A stretch of 64,000 nucleotides of DNA from Monoplex corrugatus (lineage: Eukaryota; Mollusca; Gastropoda; Littorinimorpha; Ranellidae), in NCBI GenBank assembly GCA_030674185.1, contig CM060315.1:86225579-86289578 (forward strand), in the 5' to 3' direction. The notes under the pieces are model-generated. The model had not been told where the DNA came from. It saw nothing but the letters and a program-made list of their open reading frames with translations, and made no database searches. Shown here piece after piece: positions 46,413 to 60,474 of this stretch. Position numbers and translations under genes: made by a program. The stretch's first letter is position 1; each line of letters begins with the position of its first letter.

Positions 46413-48450
46413 CTATCAAATATTTTCTCCCTGGCTCTGCCTGGTGTTGCATGGCGTTGGCGATCATGGCCCTCCATATGAATCTATGCCTTGTTGCTGT
46501 AAGTACATCTTTCACGCTCTCTGTTGTCAGCCAACCAGCATGTCCGTCCAATATGTTCTCCCTGGGTCTACCTTGTGTTCTCTTTCCCTCCAGCTTTCCT
46601 GTTGTGACCAGGTGCTCTAATTTGTGTTTCACCCGATCCAAAGCCTTGGTGTAGTCAACAAAGCATAAATATAAATCATTATTCAACTCGCCGACATCTT
46701 TGTGATAGTCTTAGGATGTATACGGCATTAATAGTTTCTTTCCCTGCAACAAATCCGCACTGTTCTTCTGCTATCTCTCTTTTGATTCTACTCCTTGTCC
46801 TCATCGTGATTATTCTTCTACATGACTCATCAAACTGATTGTACAATGGAGTTTGCATTCCATTGCCCCTGCTTTCTTTCGAAGCGCAATGAAAATCGAT
46901 TTTGACATATCTTGAGGGATCTTTCCAGTGTCATAAATTTCATTCAGGAGGACTTATTTTTTTCAATACCAATCATTTCTGTACTAATACTGTCCGGTCC
47001 TGGGGCCTTTCCCGGTTTCATCTTTTTCAGTGCTGCTCTAACTTCATCTTTCATTATAGGTGGTCCTTCAACGTTCTTTCTTATAATGTGTTCTTCGTTT
47101 CTGTCATTGTCAAAAAGGTCTTTGATGTACTTTCCTCATCTATCTAATGTTTTGTCTTTTTAAATAATAATTTTACCATATTTAGATTTTAAACAACCAG
47201 TTCATGTGTACATCTTTTTCCTGTGGGCGATTGCTTCAATGTTTCTGTGCATAAGTTGAGGATCTGTTTTGTGTCGGTCTTCTATTTCCTTGTACTTTGT
47301 TTCCAGCCAGGCTTACATAGCTTACTTGCACCTATTCCCGATTTCCTTGCGTATGTTTTTGTATCTTCCTCTTTTCCCTTTGCCCTCCTCCGTCCAAGCC
47401 TAAAATTTCTTCTGTCATCCAGGTCTTTTTCGCTTTTCTTTCAAGGATTTCTTCACAAGCTTCATTTATCGAATTTTTAAACTTTGTCACTGCTCCTCAC
47501 TGTCACCAACGTCCTCCAGAGCACTGAATTTGTTTTGAACATATACGTTACTTTTTTCACAAGTCGTGTCATCTGTCTTTAAGAGTCCAAGATTTAGTTT
47601 GATGTTAATTTTGGTCTGTTTTCTTTTGTTTAGTTTCAGCCTAAATCGTCTCATTACAGGATTGTGATCACTGTTGCAGTCTGCGCCTGGTAATGTTTTT
47701 GCTATCAGTAAAGAATTTCTAAATCTTTTATTTATGAGGATGAAATCAATTTGATTTTTTGTACTATCTCCTATTTCATCCATGTCTATTTTCTTCTGTT
47801 AGGGTGCTCAAACCATGTGTTTCCTATCATCAATTCATTTATCTGTGCCCACTCAACAAGTTTCTCTCCCTTTTTATTTTATGTTCCAAGGCTATGACGT
47901 CAACTGTTGTCATCCACTCTCTCCTGTCCCACTTAAGCATTAAAATCTTCCATTATATTACTGTAAAAGTTCTGTCATTTTTATTGAGCCTTGGCTATCT
48001 CTAATTCCTCATAAAAGTTGTCAAATCTCTTCGTGAGTACTTGCAGATGTTAGTGCATATACCTGGATGATGTTGATATCAAATGGCTTGCCATCCAATT
48101 TAACTAATATAACTCGGTCTGACACAGCGCAGTCTGCTTTGATAGACTTTGACTTGTCTCTTTCCATGATGATGCCTATTCCTTTTTCATGTGTGTTTCC
48201 ATCAGAATACATAATTCTGTGCTTACCTGATGTTATCACGGCTGCCCCCTTCCATCACACTTTCTCTAGTCCTAAAATATTGATGTTTGACCTTTCCATC
48301 TCCCTCTTGACACCGTTTGGTTTTCTTTTTTGGCAGCAATATTCTCATATTCCAGATTGCAATTTTAATGCTTTTCAGTCTAATCGCAGTAGCTTGCTGA
48401 TGCCGGGTGTCACCTGCACAGCATGACGATACCTTCTGGACGAAGGTGCT
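46413..48450 (-). mobile_element. LINE A (RTE/BovB-like), copy A4, with internal RT deletion
   Basis: This is the longest 5' extent of LINE A here. The endonuclease domain is visible as MYSDGNTHEKGIGIIMERDK (about 48210) and DGKPFDINIIQVYALTSAST (about 48090), a decayed DFNA block (about 47930), and DFILINKRFRNSLLIAKTLP with GADCNSDHNPVM (about 47740-47660). The linker and RT start follow. At about 46620 DLYLCFVDYTKALDRVKH is joined in frame to KLEHLVTTGKLEGKR, so the RT palm including the YADD motif and thumb are missing. Its 3' end abuts the 30-bp satellite. Confidence 0.8.
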
Positions 48451-48555
48451 CCACAGGAGCCCCTATTTACGTCGTTAACCTCCGTTCTCTTTGAGCTGGC
48501 CATGATTAACTTGGGAATATACGATGGTGGTTTCCTGTTGCCTTTCATCGGTTTT

Positions 48556-48900
48556 CTTCAGGGTTTAATAATAATGATAATAATTACAGTATTAATACGG
48601 TGCCAAATCTGTACAATTCAAATCAAAGCGCACTCACGTACCAGGCATAAGCATACAACCGACAAAGACTACTTTACAATATTTAATACACAGACTGAGG
48701 GAAAGAAGTAGTTGTTGAATTCATTGTTGGGAAAAGAGGTGGGTTTATAAACTGGATTCAAAAGCAGAAAGGGTTGGTGTTAGGCGAAGGCAGACAACCA
48801 CAAGGAAGTGATGCTTTTCTGTTTACCCATAGCTGGGGTTTGGTTCGTGGGCAACGGGGCATGTCCACACGCGGGAGGATAAGCGTGCCACACGTCTGGG
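48556..48900 (+). repeat. dispersed repeat M, copy 3, without array
   Basis: taataattacagtattaata, a caaatctgtacaattcaaat segment and caaagcgcactc correspond to the left block. gggaaaagaggtgggtttat with gattcaaaagcagaaagggt (48730-48775) matches the tail of the copy at 24980-25030. No microsatellite separates the parts here. Confidence 0.45.
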
Positions 48901-49165
48901 GGCCAGACCTGTTTCACGTCCCGCGAGCTTAGACTGAGTCCGTGAGGTGCTCAGTTACCGATATCGCTACGAGGAGGCTCAATGTAGGCTTGCTGATGGA
49001 CAGGCTATGTCCTGACAGAGAGAGACTTATACATTCTGCTCTCCTTTTTCACATAGCTGCAAGCAGCAGTGCTAGCCAGCGGTGCAGGCTGAAAGTGAGA
49101 GGTGACAAGCAAGCAGTCACTAGCAAACACACTAGACGCGTCACATCAGCCATTTGACACACGCA
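48901..49165. other. no recognised feature
   Basis: Mixed-base sequence without coding, RNA or repeat signal. Confidence 0.35.
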
Positions 49166-49580
49166 TACAGCTACATATATATATATGTCTGTGTATATAT
49201 TATATATATCTATTATTATAATATATATACATATGGATACATATACACATACATACATATATACATACATATATACATACATACAGGCATACATTACATA
49301 CACACATACATACAACATACATACATACACACATACATACATAGATGCATACATACATACATACATACACACATACATACATACATACACACATACATAA
49401 CACAACATCATACACACATACATACATACATACACACATACATACATAGATACATACACACATACATACATACATAAACATACACACATACATACATACA
49501 TACATACATACATACAACATACATACAATACATACATAGATACATACATACATACATACACACATACATACATACATAAG
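49166..49580. repeat. TA and (ATAC)n/(ACAC) microsatellite block
   Basis: tatata at 49172-49230 is followed by catacata and cacacata units to 49580. Tyr/Ile/His and Cys/Val/Met frames are artefacts. Confidence 0.94.
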
Positions 49581-50309
49581 ACAGAAGCCAGCTATCTGAA
49601 AGGAAACTTGGTTAATGAAACTGTGGGTAAAGAAGTTTTCCCCCCAATGCCTGGAAAAGTTTAGGGAAAATAGGATTCTGCTCAAATTTCATGAAATTGC
49701 AGGAATTTGGCATGCTGCTCTGAACACAATACGTTAGCAGCGTTTAAAAGCCAGTGACAAAAGACAAAGACATCTACATGTATCTCAGGGCTATAAGCAG
49801 GGTTCTCATAGTGCATTAACAACCATACCACCCGGACTCTTTGACAATCTAAAGGACGCATTGCATGTTCGTTGAGCAGGTCCCTGGAACTCTTTTAACA
49901 TTTTCTAGAAAGAAATCAGCAAAAAGACGATAAACTGTGCATCAGACTGTTTTAGTCTGACACCATGTGTCGACTTCTTTGCTTAGAACACCAGACGATT
50001 ATGATTATGTGGGCAGATGTGATCAGAATTGAGGTCATCACTAGTCTAACAAGGACCCCTAGAAGACAGTCGGGACCACCTCGAGATCTGTTGAACGAAA
50101 TCCTGGGACCTCCTTCATGTTTCCTGTCTCTAGATCAGAATCCCCAGCTATAACCACCTGCAAACAACACACACATCTCAATGCATTGAGTATTCTGGGA
50201 AAAAACAACAACATGGAAATGAAATTACCGGTATATATATTATCATTGCATTCATGCAAATAATCCAAGATTATACCCATGGTGTTGGCCGTCTGCCTAA
50301 TTGATCACC
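49581..50309. other. no recognised feature
   Basis: AT-rich unique-looking sequence. Open frames shorter than 75 codons have no support. Confidence 0.4.
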
Positions 50310-50660
50310 AGGAGGATTTAAAAAACTGAATACAAATTTATGCATAAAGCATAAAGCATCACTAAGCACACACTAAACAACATAAAAACTGGCCTATTAC
50401 CCCAATACCTAAAATTGCCACCAAGCAGTTCACACTTCCTTAGAGCTAAAAACGCAAACACGACAGTTCAAACTTCCTTATAGCTAAAAATGGAAAAACG
50501 ATATGTACCTAATTATCAATCCTAATAGAAAGAATGTATGCAAGACTTTATGGAAAACATACGGGTAATGGACCAGCCAGGCAGAAAATGAGACTGGAAG
50601 AGATGATAGAAAAAAGGAATTTACATTAGAAATTATTCTATTTCAAAAAGTCATCTGGAG
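50310..50660 (+). repeat. dispersed repeat R, copy 2
   Basis: Matches 16875-17190 by eye in order and spacing. It holds an internal near-duplicate of the cacttccttagagctaaaaa segment (50425 and 50466). Confidence 0.5.
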
Positions 50661-50683
50661 TGTTACAACAGGAATTAAATCTT

Positions 50684-50707
50684 GGGGGGGGGGGGGGGGG
50701 GGGGGGG
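50684..50707. repeat. 24-base G run
   Basis: Pure G homopolymer directly following cttg. Its true length is doubtful in any assembly. Confidence 0.8.
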
Positions 50708-52165
50708 TTATATAACTGTTTCAATATTCAAAACGCTTTGGGGAAAAAATCTGGAAATTGAATGAAAATCCTGAATGGCCTGTGCTTGAAGAGGCACTGG
50801 ATTATATATCAGGAACGGGGAAAATCTGTTATCATTTTACCAAGAACCTAGTGAAACTGGTGATTCGTAACTTTTTACATGGCAGACTTGCTATCATATA
50901 CAACAAGGGGATTAAGCATGGGGAAGGGGGGGGGGAATAACAACATACTAGTAGATGTGACAATAGTTAGATCAACAGCAAAATAATAAATGTAAATGAC
51001 TGCATTTGATGCTGGCAAACAGGTGTGTATACACAAACCATACATATGATTATAGTTATAGACATGCACAGTAGTGTTCAGCGCAACGACATGAGATATC
51101 CACATGCACTTTCAATTTTACGGTACATAACATGTTTTATGATTTAACAGATATTATCTTTCAACGCATATCCCATGTTCGTGAATCACCACGGCTCACA
51201 AACAAGACTTTTATATATACAATCATATTGTGCATGCAAACACACGTGAGCGTGTAGACAGATGCTTACACACGCAGCTAAAAAAAAGTTTAAAATATAC
51301 AATCATTGCACAAAGTAATGAAAAAGAGGCTGTTTAGATTTTCTCATCAAGTTACATACCCGTTCACGACTTTTGAAATATGTAGGTCATGACCATGAAA
51401 GAAAAAGAAAAAGAAACTAAACGGGGAGTTAAGGGTTTCACACGTTAGAGACGACAGATGACGACTGTCACGACATGGGCAAACTGTGGGCAGGACACAA
51501 ACCACTTGGCAACAAGATGTAGTCTACAAGACAACGTATTTGATACAACTTGACACCTTTTCCACTTCTGTCATATACTTAACAGTATTATAGTATAACC
51601 GCTTTTATGTAACGTCACTTTAAACAAATTTCTCTCATGGTATCAACGGTGGTCTAAGACAACACTGGGCAGTTTTCTCACAGTCAGACAAAACAACATG
51701 TGCACGACTATACACCGTACATGTCGGGATACCCAAGTACGATAAATGGCAAAGTCAGTTTTAAAAAAAATCAACAACTGAAAGACACTACACTACATTG
51801 ATAAAATCAAATCTATGTGGACATAATACTCGCACCGCAATATATACATGTAGAATTACTATAACGATGATGATGTATTATGGATCTAGGTCTTTTTTAT
51901 TTCTTAAAATGCTCAGTGCAGAATCATCTCCAAACGCACACAACGCCCAACAAACACCCCCACTCTTCCCAAACGAAACAAAACCACAAACCAAAACAAA
52001 ATATGCAAGATGTGCTTTCTCTTTTAAACAGCATACAACAAATCCTCCTTCCCCCTCCAAAATACAACAAAATCGCTTTCTCTTTTTTATCACAATGCCC
52101 AATACCCTTCCTACCATCTCAAATACAGTAGTTATACAAATAAATGCACCCACGTTCTCTTTTAC
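50708..52165. other. no recognised feature
   Basis: AT-rich sequence with no domains. A 185-codon frame crossing 51798-52355 is rich in Pro, Thr and His because it reads through C/A-rich DNA and a CA microsatellite, and is not supported as a gene. Confidence 0.4.
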
Positions 52166-52167
52166 AA

Positions 52168-52224
<57 letters not shown>

Positions 52225-52256
52225 CAACACTCACATATATATTATATATACACACA
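52166..52256. repeat. (CA)n microsatellite
   Basis: CA run at about 52169-52223, followed by caacaac, tatata and a short CA run. Confidence 0.93.
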
Positions 52257-52259
52257 CAC

Positions 52260-52820
52260 CAGAAACACCATCACCGCTTGCCACTACACAGTCCAAGAAA
52301 GATAGCTCAGTTTTTCTGTGTCCCCCCACCTGGCCCCAAGCCATTCTGGCAATAAAAACAGGCAAACGAATAGTAAAGGCGAAAGGAAATAATTAATAGT
52401 ATTATAATACACAGTCCCAGCAGATGAAATGAACCTGGGCAAACTATGATCAAATGTCTTGCTCATGGACACAGTTGGAAATGGATCATAATTTCACTGA
52501 ACTTGACTAAGTGACATTTGATTTACTGTAAGTCTCTTCGCAGGATCTCCCTTCATCACTAAGGAGACGTGAGGGATGCAGATGGAGGAGATCCCATCCC
52601 ACCCTACCCTACCCTACCTTCTTGTTCTTTGTGCAGAGATTCTAACCATTATGACAAGGGAAGACAACTCGATAAAAGGAATCCCGATTGATAATGTAGA
52701 CTAGAACACAAAATTTCCAGTGTGCTGGTGATACCCAATTAATACATATGAGATAAAACCTCTTTTTCAGGCCTATTCACGAACAGGTAAAAAATGCCAA
52801 TAATATAGCAAATAATTGAG
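52260..52820. other. no recognised feature
   Basis: Mixed AT-rich sequence including a short ccctaccctaccct tract near 52600. No genes are seen. Confidence 0.35.
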
Positions 52821-52985
52821 AGAAAGAAATATATATATACATATATATTATATATACATACATACATGTATATATACATATACAACATATCAAATATATA
52901 TCTATATATATATACACATTATAAATAATATATAATATAGTATATATAGTATATATCATATGATATTTTATATATATAAATTATC
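52821..52985. repeat. (TA)n-rich region
   Basis: tatatata, tacata and tatataata words over about 160 bp. Confidence 0.85.
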
Positions 52986-53490
52986 AAAATAATTGGCAAT
53001 TGATGCATTCAAAATTTCGAAAAACTTTGAAACCATTAATAATGACACATTTTCCTGCGTAAAAATGCTATTCAAAAATTTCGTCGCAAAGAACCATTAC
53101 TCCAACTGTCACAGTTCCAAAGTCTCTTGTACTATCCAAACTGATATGGTTTATTGGGCCTACTTGCCTGTGAGCAGGAAAACAAAGGGCTGGCATAAAA
53201 AGGTTTGGACAGAAAGGCTGCCTTAACCATGCAATTTATTCGAAGGTCGAGGTCCCCAGATAAGGAATGTTTTCCCCTTACCCCCTGCCCCGTCCACTAG
53301 AATTCAAACCTTTAATGGACTCGGTGTTAGTCGTTGGGATGAGATGTTTTAACCAAGTTCTTGTGCGCAGCATGCGTAAAACTTAGTGCACATACACAAA
53401 TGTCACAGGTATCGACGGACGTCTCCCCAGCAAAAGTTCCTAGAAAATCTACTTTAATGCCAATAAGTTGTTTAACGCAATACATGATAA
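52986..53490. other. no recognised feature
   Basis: No coding, RNA or repeat signal is recognised. Confidence 0.35.
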
Positions 53491-53494
53491 TCAA

Positions 53495-54597
53495 TAACAA
53501 GGATTTACTTTTGAGCTTTGTTGATTAGACAAGTCTTTCAATCGGGAAAACACGAAGAACTGATCAATCAAGTAGAAAGGCTCAATATTGATGGAAAAGA
53601 TGTAAGAATAATAAGAACTATATATATTATCTAAGAATAGTAAGAACCATATATTGGGAACAACCAGTAGCAATGAGAATAAAAAGAAATATATAAGCTC
53701 TTTCCAAAGTCACCAAAAGAGGGTCAGCAGGGTTGTGTTCTTTCATCAAGACTTGTTTTCACTTTACAGTGAAACCATCATGAGAAACCTAGGAGAATGC
53801 CCTTGGATAAAGTTGAAGGAAGAATGATAAACAACATACGTTACGCAAATGACACCGCGCTAATTGCAGAAAATGAAAAAGACCTACAAAATCTTGTGAC
53901 TATAATAGAAATTGAAAGCAATAATATAAGGCTGGAACTAAATAGCAAGAAGACTGAAGTCATGGTCATCAGTAAAAAACATGAAATCCCCTCATGCAAA
54001 ATAACAGCAAACGGCACAACTTTGAGACAGGTTGATAAGTTTGAATATCTGGGAACGATCATCTCACCAGATGGCAGATGCACATCAGAAATAGCCAGCA
54101 GAATCAGCCAAGCCAAAACAGCATTCGAGAAGATGAAAAGCGTTCTTACCAACAAATGCCTATCAATTAGCATCAAGAAGACATTTCTTGAATGTTATAT
54201 AGATCCGATACTGTTGTATGGTTGTGAGGCGTGGACAGTCAACACACAAAGAATAAAATTGAAGCAACTGAAATGTAGTTTCTGAGAAGAACGCTGAGGG
54301 TTCCATGGACAGCAAAGAAACCAAACTAGACAGTCTTGATGGAGGCAGACACAAGAAGATAACTGATAAGGAAGATTAGGAAAAGACAAGCAACATTCAA
54401 AGGCCATTTTATGAGGAAAGGAGAATTAGAGCACCTGGTCACAACAAGAAAGCTGGAGGGAAAGAGAACACCAGGGAGAAAATACTGGACGGATTTGCAG
54501 GGTAGCTGAGGACAGAAGAGTGGGCGATGTACCTGCAGCGACAGGGGATAGATTCGTATGGAGGGCCATGATCGCCAGTGCCGATGATGATGATGAA
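53495..54597 (+). mobile_element. LINE A (RTE/BovB-like), copy A5, RT to 3' tail
   Basis: It starts in the RT fingers/palm (a decayed FVD.TSLSIG.HEELINQVERLN segment at about 53510-53590). It includes a 30-bp local duplication (53600-53660), NIRYANDTALIAENEKDLQN at about 53830 (catalytic YADD changed to YAND), LNSKKTEVMVISKKHEIPSC, FEYLGTIISPDGRC, CLSISIKKTFLECYIDPILL, YGCEAWTVN and the C-terminal tail, ending with gatgatgatgatga at 54583-54597. The single D-to-N change in the active site alone would inactivate it; frame breaks occur as well. Confidence 0.85.
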
Positions 54598-55829
54598 TCA
54601 AAATAAATTTGGGGCCGCTACATGGTGCCAACTCGCTTTGGACAGAGCAGCCTTCATTTCTGAGAAGAAGTATATTGGGGCAAAATAAGAATACGATAAC
54701 AGTACACGATAAAATATGACGCCATACTATACAGTGATCAGATCCAATACAGGAAAGAACAGATCTTGACAGGCTAGGCTCTCACCGGGTGTTCCAAGTC
54801 TACTACTTTGTTACAGACGAAAAGAACAAAAAATGTCCTTGATCTGACACTCAAAATGAAAAATTAATACAGACAAATCACGTGAATGTCTCTTGACCTT
54901 TGTGGAGACCGAGCAGCAATTACACTGTTATCTCTAATTCTCTGATTATTTCTGCTTTCGGAGAAACAACCAACACATTATTTATACGTCTAACACATTT
55001 TGTAAAGAAAACACAGTCTCTAATTTTGTATTTTACGCTGACTTGTGTAATCGACAGAAAGGCTGGCACATATAGTCTCACTGGTGTTCCACGAAAGAAC
55101 TGCGCTGTGCTATGATGTCATAACGACGTCAACAATTTAAAGATGTCGACAAACGATGACGTCAGAACAAAACTGCACCCTCAGAATGGCACTGGGAATT
55201 ATGGTGCGAAGGGAAAGATGGGGTTCTCACAGGGAGGCACTGTTTTCCACTGCACTGTTTTACCATATGGTGTAAGTCAGCACAGGTTTACTGACTAGTC
55301 ACTGCACAAACGCAGTGCACCTATCGAAATCAACACTATAAAATAAACCATCACCACACCTTGCCTTCGACTGAAACACAAACGGACCATAAAATCGGGT
55401 TGAGGCAGACTCAATCATGGTAATCAATGGATCAGTATCGGTTCAGAAAAAGCGAGAAGTACTCAACTGATCCCTTCGCCTCCCTCTCTTCCTCAATACT
55501 GACCTGTGCTCTGTGTCCTCACTTTATCTAATGTTGAAACAGCGATAACACATGGGGGATAACTCACCTATTTTAGCATCTGTGAACGCAGAAGCAAATA
55601 GATGTAATCAGTGTATGCCATGGCAAAAACAGACAAATCAAACAAGCTCAACACTGATTTTTTTTTTTCAATTAGTCGACCATTATTCAATCAGGGAATC
55701 AAAAAGTTCTAGGCACCCCGGTAAAAGTGCCAGTGATTTTTGCTTTTTCCTCCCACAAAGAAATGCTAACATTTCAACCAAATCGCGACTAAAACGAAAT
55801 CGTTTAATCTCGAACAGTATTAAATATTA
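54598..55829. other. no recognised feature
   Basis: AT-rich unique-looking sequence with no domain-bearing frame. A T run lies at 55659-55668. Confidence 0.4.
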
Positions 55830-55886
55830 GTGGTAAACGCTACAGACATCTGACTGACAGGTTGTGGGTTCTAAGCCCGATCACAC

Positions 55887-55949
<63 letters not shown>

Positions 55950-56270
55950 CACAAACAAACAAACAAACAAACCACACACACACACAAATTTCTCGTGGGA
56001 GCTCTGACCAGCTCCTACTCAAAGTTGAATATGCTGTTGGTTTGTTGGGAAGCCTGATGACCACACAGTCAAGTCTCATCACTTTATGAATGCGGCATTG
56101 AGGATGTTGCTTACATTTCCTGACCTATAGGCGTCGTTATCTCTTCGGCCTGACTTGACGTCAGGATATTTTATGAAAGGAAGCGTAGAGAATAGCTCTG
56201 TCACGCAGCCTCAACCCAAAGTGGAATCCCAAAGCATCATCACTATCATCCAGATAATCATCACCATCTC
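55830..56270 (+). repeat. tRNA-headed SINE-like repeat S2, copy 2, with CA insertion
   Basis: The head tagtggtaaacgctacagac (about 55829) and the B-box gggttctaagcccgatc (about 55866) are followed by a CA array (55886-55948) and the S2 body. It ends ctctgtcacgcagcctcaac and gtggaatccc at 56196-56235 plus a catcatcacta tail. Confidence 0.6.
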
Positions 56271-56866
56271 ACTGCGAAAAATTGTCACAGATTGTCTACC
56301 CTTTCATGCTCCCCCCTCATGACCAATTCAAGGTCGGTGGGTTTGGAGCTGTTTGGAGAGAGCTGAAGACGAGCGGCATGAGGGTAGTGACACAGAAGTT
56401 GCACAGTAGATGGGACAGAAAGAAGTTGCATAAAATACAATTTGTTACAAGAAAAAGAAAAGAACAAAAACGAGATTTAAAAGAAAGGCGCAGAGTAGGA
56501 CTGTCCTATTTGCAGCCAATGTCCACTACGATCACAATAAGTTCGCCTCGCGCCATGTATCATACAAATGACATTGACAGAAAGATGCACATCAACGTCG
56601 CTGTCTATAACACATTTCGCACATCAATCGTGATCTTGTCTTGCCACCATCCATCAGTGGACGCCAGCAATTTGTCCGTCGTCACCAAAAAATGACATCA
56701 CAAAAGGTAAAGTCATCACTTCACCAATCCATCAGTGGACGCCAGAAACATGTCCGTCACCACCACAAAAGGTAACGTCACCAAGACACCATCCAGCCCT
56801 CAATGCAGGAATCTGACAGAATGTGGCAACACGTGATGACCCCGCACCGCCGGACGACTGACATCT
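56271..56866. other. unassigned, includes a short local duplication
   Basis: A 137-codon + strand frame (56282-56695) is basic and has no recognised domain. The phrase catcagtggacgccag with caccacaaaa-like sequence occurs twice about 80 bp apart (56653 and 56731), a small tandem duplication. Confidence 0.35.
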
Positions 56867-57032
56867 TCACAACATTTCCATCAGCATGTGCGTCTTAGGG
56901 TCGGGAGTCGCAGCATTCTTGGTATGGTCCCTGGGGTTGACACGCTGCCCGTGGCCCAGGATGGCGGAGTACAGAACGTCTCTTTGAGCGTGGAGTACAT
57001 TGGGCGTGGTACTCAGGCGTGTTCGTCTGGTA
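56867..57032 (-). CDS. candidate terminal exon of an unidentified gene
   Basis: In reverse complement tttacgtcatgtattttcag precedes an open segment reading RLSTTPNVLHAQRDVLYSAI, then LGHGQRVNPRDHTKNAATPD and PKTHMLMEML before TGA. The acceptor has a good pyrimidine tract and the exon would begin with one codon base. GC-rich third positions contrast with the AT-rich flanks, and the residue composition looks protein-like. I do not recognise the family, and no upstream partner exon or poly(A) signal is convincing. It could be a real last exon or a processed remnant. Confidence 0.4.
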
Positions 57033-58560
57033 CTGAAAATACATGACGTAAACACTGTGAGTAAGTAAGTACACTAAAAGTAATAATTACACTAACAGAA
57101 GTAATCATCGTCATATTAAACATCATAGCCATCATTTGAAATATTTCAACAGCAAAACCATAAGGCCAACAGATGGACTGATGGAACACGCCAGTAACCA
57201 CACCTACCGCTGTCATAACTCCGGAGGCATGCAAGGTTCTCGCCCCCCCCCCTCACCCCACCCCTCCCTGACCACAAAGAAAGTGGCAATCCCTCAGACA
57301 CTTGATTGACAGGTGGTCTATGACAGGCAGGTCGGTCCACTGGTTGATACTTGCTATACAGCTCTTTCTCAGGACCTCCTTCCTGAACATCTACATGTAC
57401 AACGGTGGTCCTGGACAGTGTGTCATGCACTGGAGGGCTCCCCATGAGGCGCAGAATCAAGACTCCCATTAGAACGGGTCCACAGGGGTTCCTTGGACCA
57501 TCTGATTGAAACCATAGAGTCTCACTTGAACAAGACAGGCTCCACTCCTGACATACAGTATACCGTCTAATATCACTCATAGCCAAAAGACGTTAAATCA
57601 AAGAAAGAAGAAAGAACAGTATACATAATGCAAAGATGTATAGAAATGTCAAAGCTAGATCCGTTCTGTAGGGAAAAGAAACTTTATGCATTTGCCAAGT
57701 GATTACTGCATGTTCTACCGGCTATTTAACTTACAAGAGGAATTATTTGTGTTGATTACGGAATCTGAACTTGGTCGAATGTTCTGTACGTGACTGGAAA
57801 CTGCTAGTATAGCTCTGAATTGTAATACGCCACGCTGGACCATTGGTTTATGGACAGTGTGTCCCTTCTCTCCATGATGGCAGGTCTGAGAATACACATC
57901 ACTTACGCATTACACATCATTTCGCTTCCTAAATGTTGTTCTGAGCGTGACTTTCAACCTCTAAATTTAAACCTGAAGAAGTGGGGTCACACTACAAATT
58001 TGTCGTACGCGTCGGGCCCCTTGACCAACCCAGTAACAGTCGTAACTGTCAATGCTAAAAATAGTCTCGCGTCATCACTGTTCCGAAAGCCGGTTTTGAT
58101 TGGTCAGATCTACTACGCTTTGTATTTCTTTCAGTTAAACTGGAAACTTTAGATCAAAGCACTAAAAGTCGCATCAATGCTTCGAAACTGGTTGAAACCA
58201 AAGAAAGCTCTGAGAAAACTGATGAAAATAGTGAGCAAAACAAAAGAAAAGAAAAAACAATAACAACAACAAACAAAAAAGCCAACAATGACGCTGATTT
58301 CTTATCTTCATTCTATGGTGCTTTAATTTTCAAACTGATGTTCATACGTGGTATAACTGACCAAGAGGCGAGTAAAATAAAATGATATTTCAGAGTATAG
58401 AGATTTGTTGTTTTGACTTCTTAGAGAAAGACTAAAAGTTGAGAGTGGGGATGAAAGTATTCTCTAGAATTCCAGATAAGGGGTGAACCACCACATCTAC
58501 CAGTAAGCGAATGGGAGGCCCTCACTGATAACATCAACAATACGATGAAGATTGTCTTAC
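57033..58560. other. no firmly recognised feature
   Basis: A 146-codon - strand frame at 57146-57586 lies in GC-richer sequence that could hold exons upstream of the 56867-57032 candidate, but no frame shows a domain. A C run lies at 57243-57252. The remainder is AT-rich. Confidence 0.35.
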
Positions 58561-58564
58561 AACC

Positions 58565-58815
58565 CTCAGCTCGTCGGAGAGTGAGGTGGTAGAGACCTCA
58601 ACTTTTGTCCAAGACACTGTTAATAAGGTGGCGCCCATCCCCTCTCCCTCGCCGCTGTATCCTCCTTATCATTGAACAGGGTCAGGCACTCGTCCACAAT
58701 GGGTGCACTGGATGCTGCATGTAGCCTGTCATTAAACTTTTACTTGAGCCAGACTCGAACCCGTGCAGTCAGACTGAAAGGCGTGATTTTAGACCTCTAG
58801 GCCAGCCAGGTGGCT
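58565..58815 (-). repeat. tRNA-headed SINE-like repeat S3
   Basis: The reverse complement begins gccacctggctggcctagag (A-box region) and has the B-box gggttcgagtctggctc about 45 bp later (58760-58744). The distal part, read in + orientation as gagtgaggtggtagagacct, matches 28674-28775. Confidence 0.6.
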
Positions 58816-58842
58816 GCTTCTAATACTACAACTACCATGCTG

Positions 58843-58872
58843 CTGCTGCTGCTGCTGCTGTGATGATGATGA
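58843..58872. repeat. (CTG)n-(ATG)n short microsatellite
   Basis: Five to six ctg triplets followed by four atg triplets. Confidence 0.8.
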
Positions 58873-58988
58873 CAAATTGATTGCAATTTTTCTCTACTGA
58901 GTACTTGGAGTGTTTTACAGTATAAAATCTAACATTTCAAACGAACCCTCCCCCCCCCCCCCCAAGTCACATTCACTCATGCGCACGC

Positions 58989-58991
<3 letters not shown>

Positions 58992-59059
<68 letters not shown>

Positions 59060-59070
59060 AGACAGAGAGA

Positions 59071-59104
<34 letters not shown>

Positions 59105-59128
59105 AAGAGCGGAGAGAGAGAGAAAACT
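58992..59128. repeat. (GA)n with (GACA)n core
   Basis: Two imperfect GA tracts flank a gacagacagaca block at 59032-59060. A C run precedes it at 58948-58964. Confidence 0.93.
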
Positions 59129-59467
59129 TAATCAGTCTTTTCCTTTTCTATTTGGGGGAAAAAAGAGAGACTTGGAATAAAATCTCGGGACTTGGAATAA
59201 AATCTTGCCAACACATTTCTGTTAAAGACAAAACACTGACAACACATGTAGTGATGTGCACAAGACAGAACAAACAGAGACCCAATTCAAATAATATCTT
59301 CTAATTTTCACAACCAGGAAGTTAAACAGAAAAAAAGAAGTCAGATGGAACCTATACGTTCAATCTGTGAACGTAGCAAGAGCTCGAAGCAACTGCAATA
59401 CCTGTCATCGTATGCTAACTGCACACACCATCCCCTCAGCCTACTGATTTAATGAAATACAAACGGG
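59129..59467. other. no recognised feature
   Basis: AT-rich spacer between two GA microsatellites, with a short direct repeat gacttggaataaaatct (59169 and 59189). Confidence 0.4.

Positions 59468-60474
<1,007 letters not shown>

Noticed and set aside
45351..46654. Asn/Thr/Val/Leu repeat frames up to 352 codons
   Set aside because: They are artefacts of the 30/33-bp minisatellite.
51798..52355. 185-codon Pro/Thr/His protein
   Set aside because: Composition follows C/A-rich DNA and the CA microsatellite, and no domain or splice support is visible.
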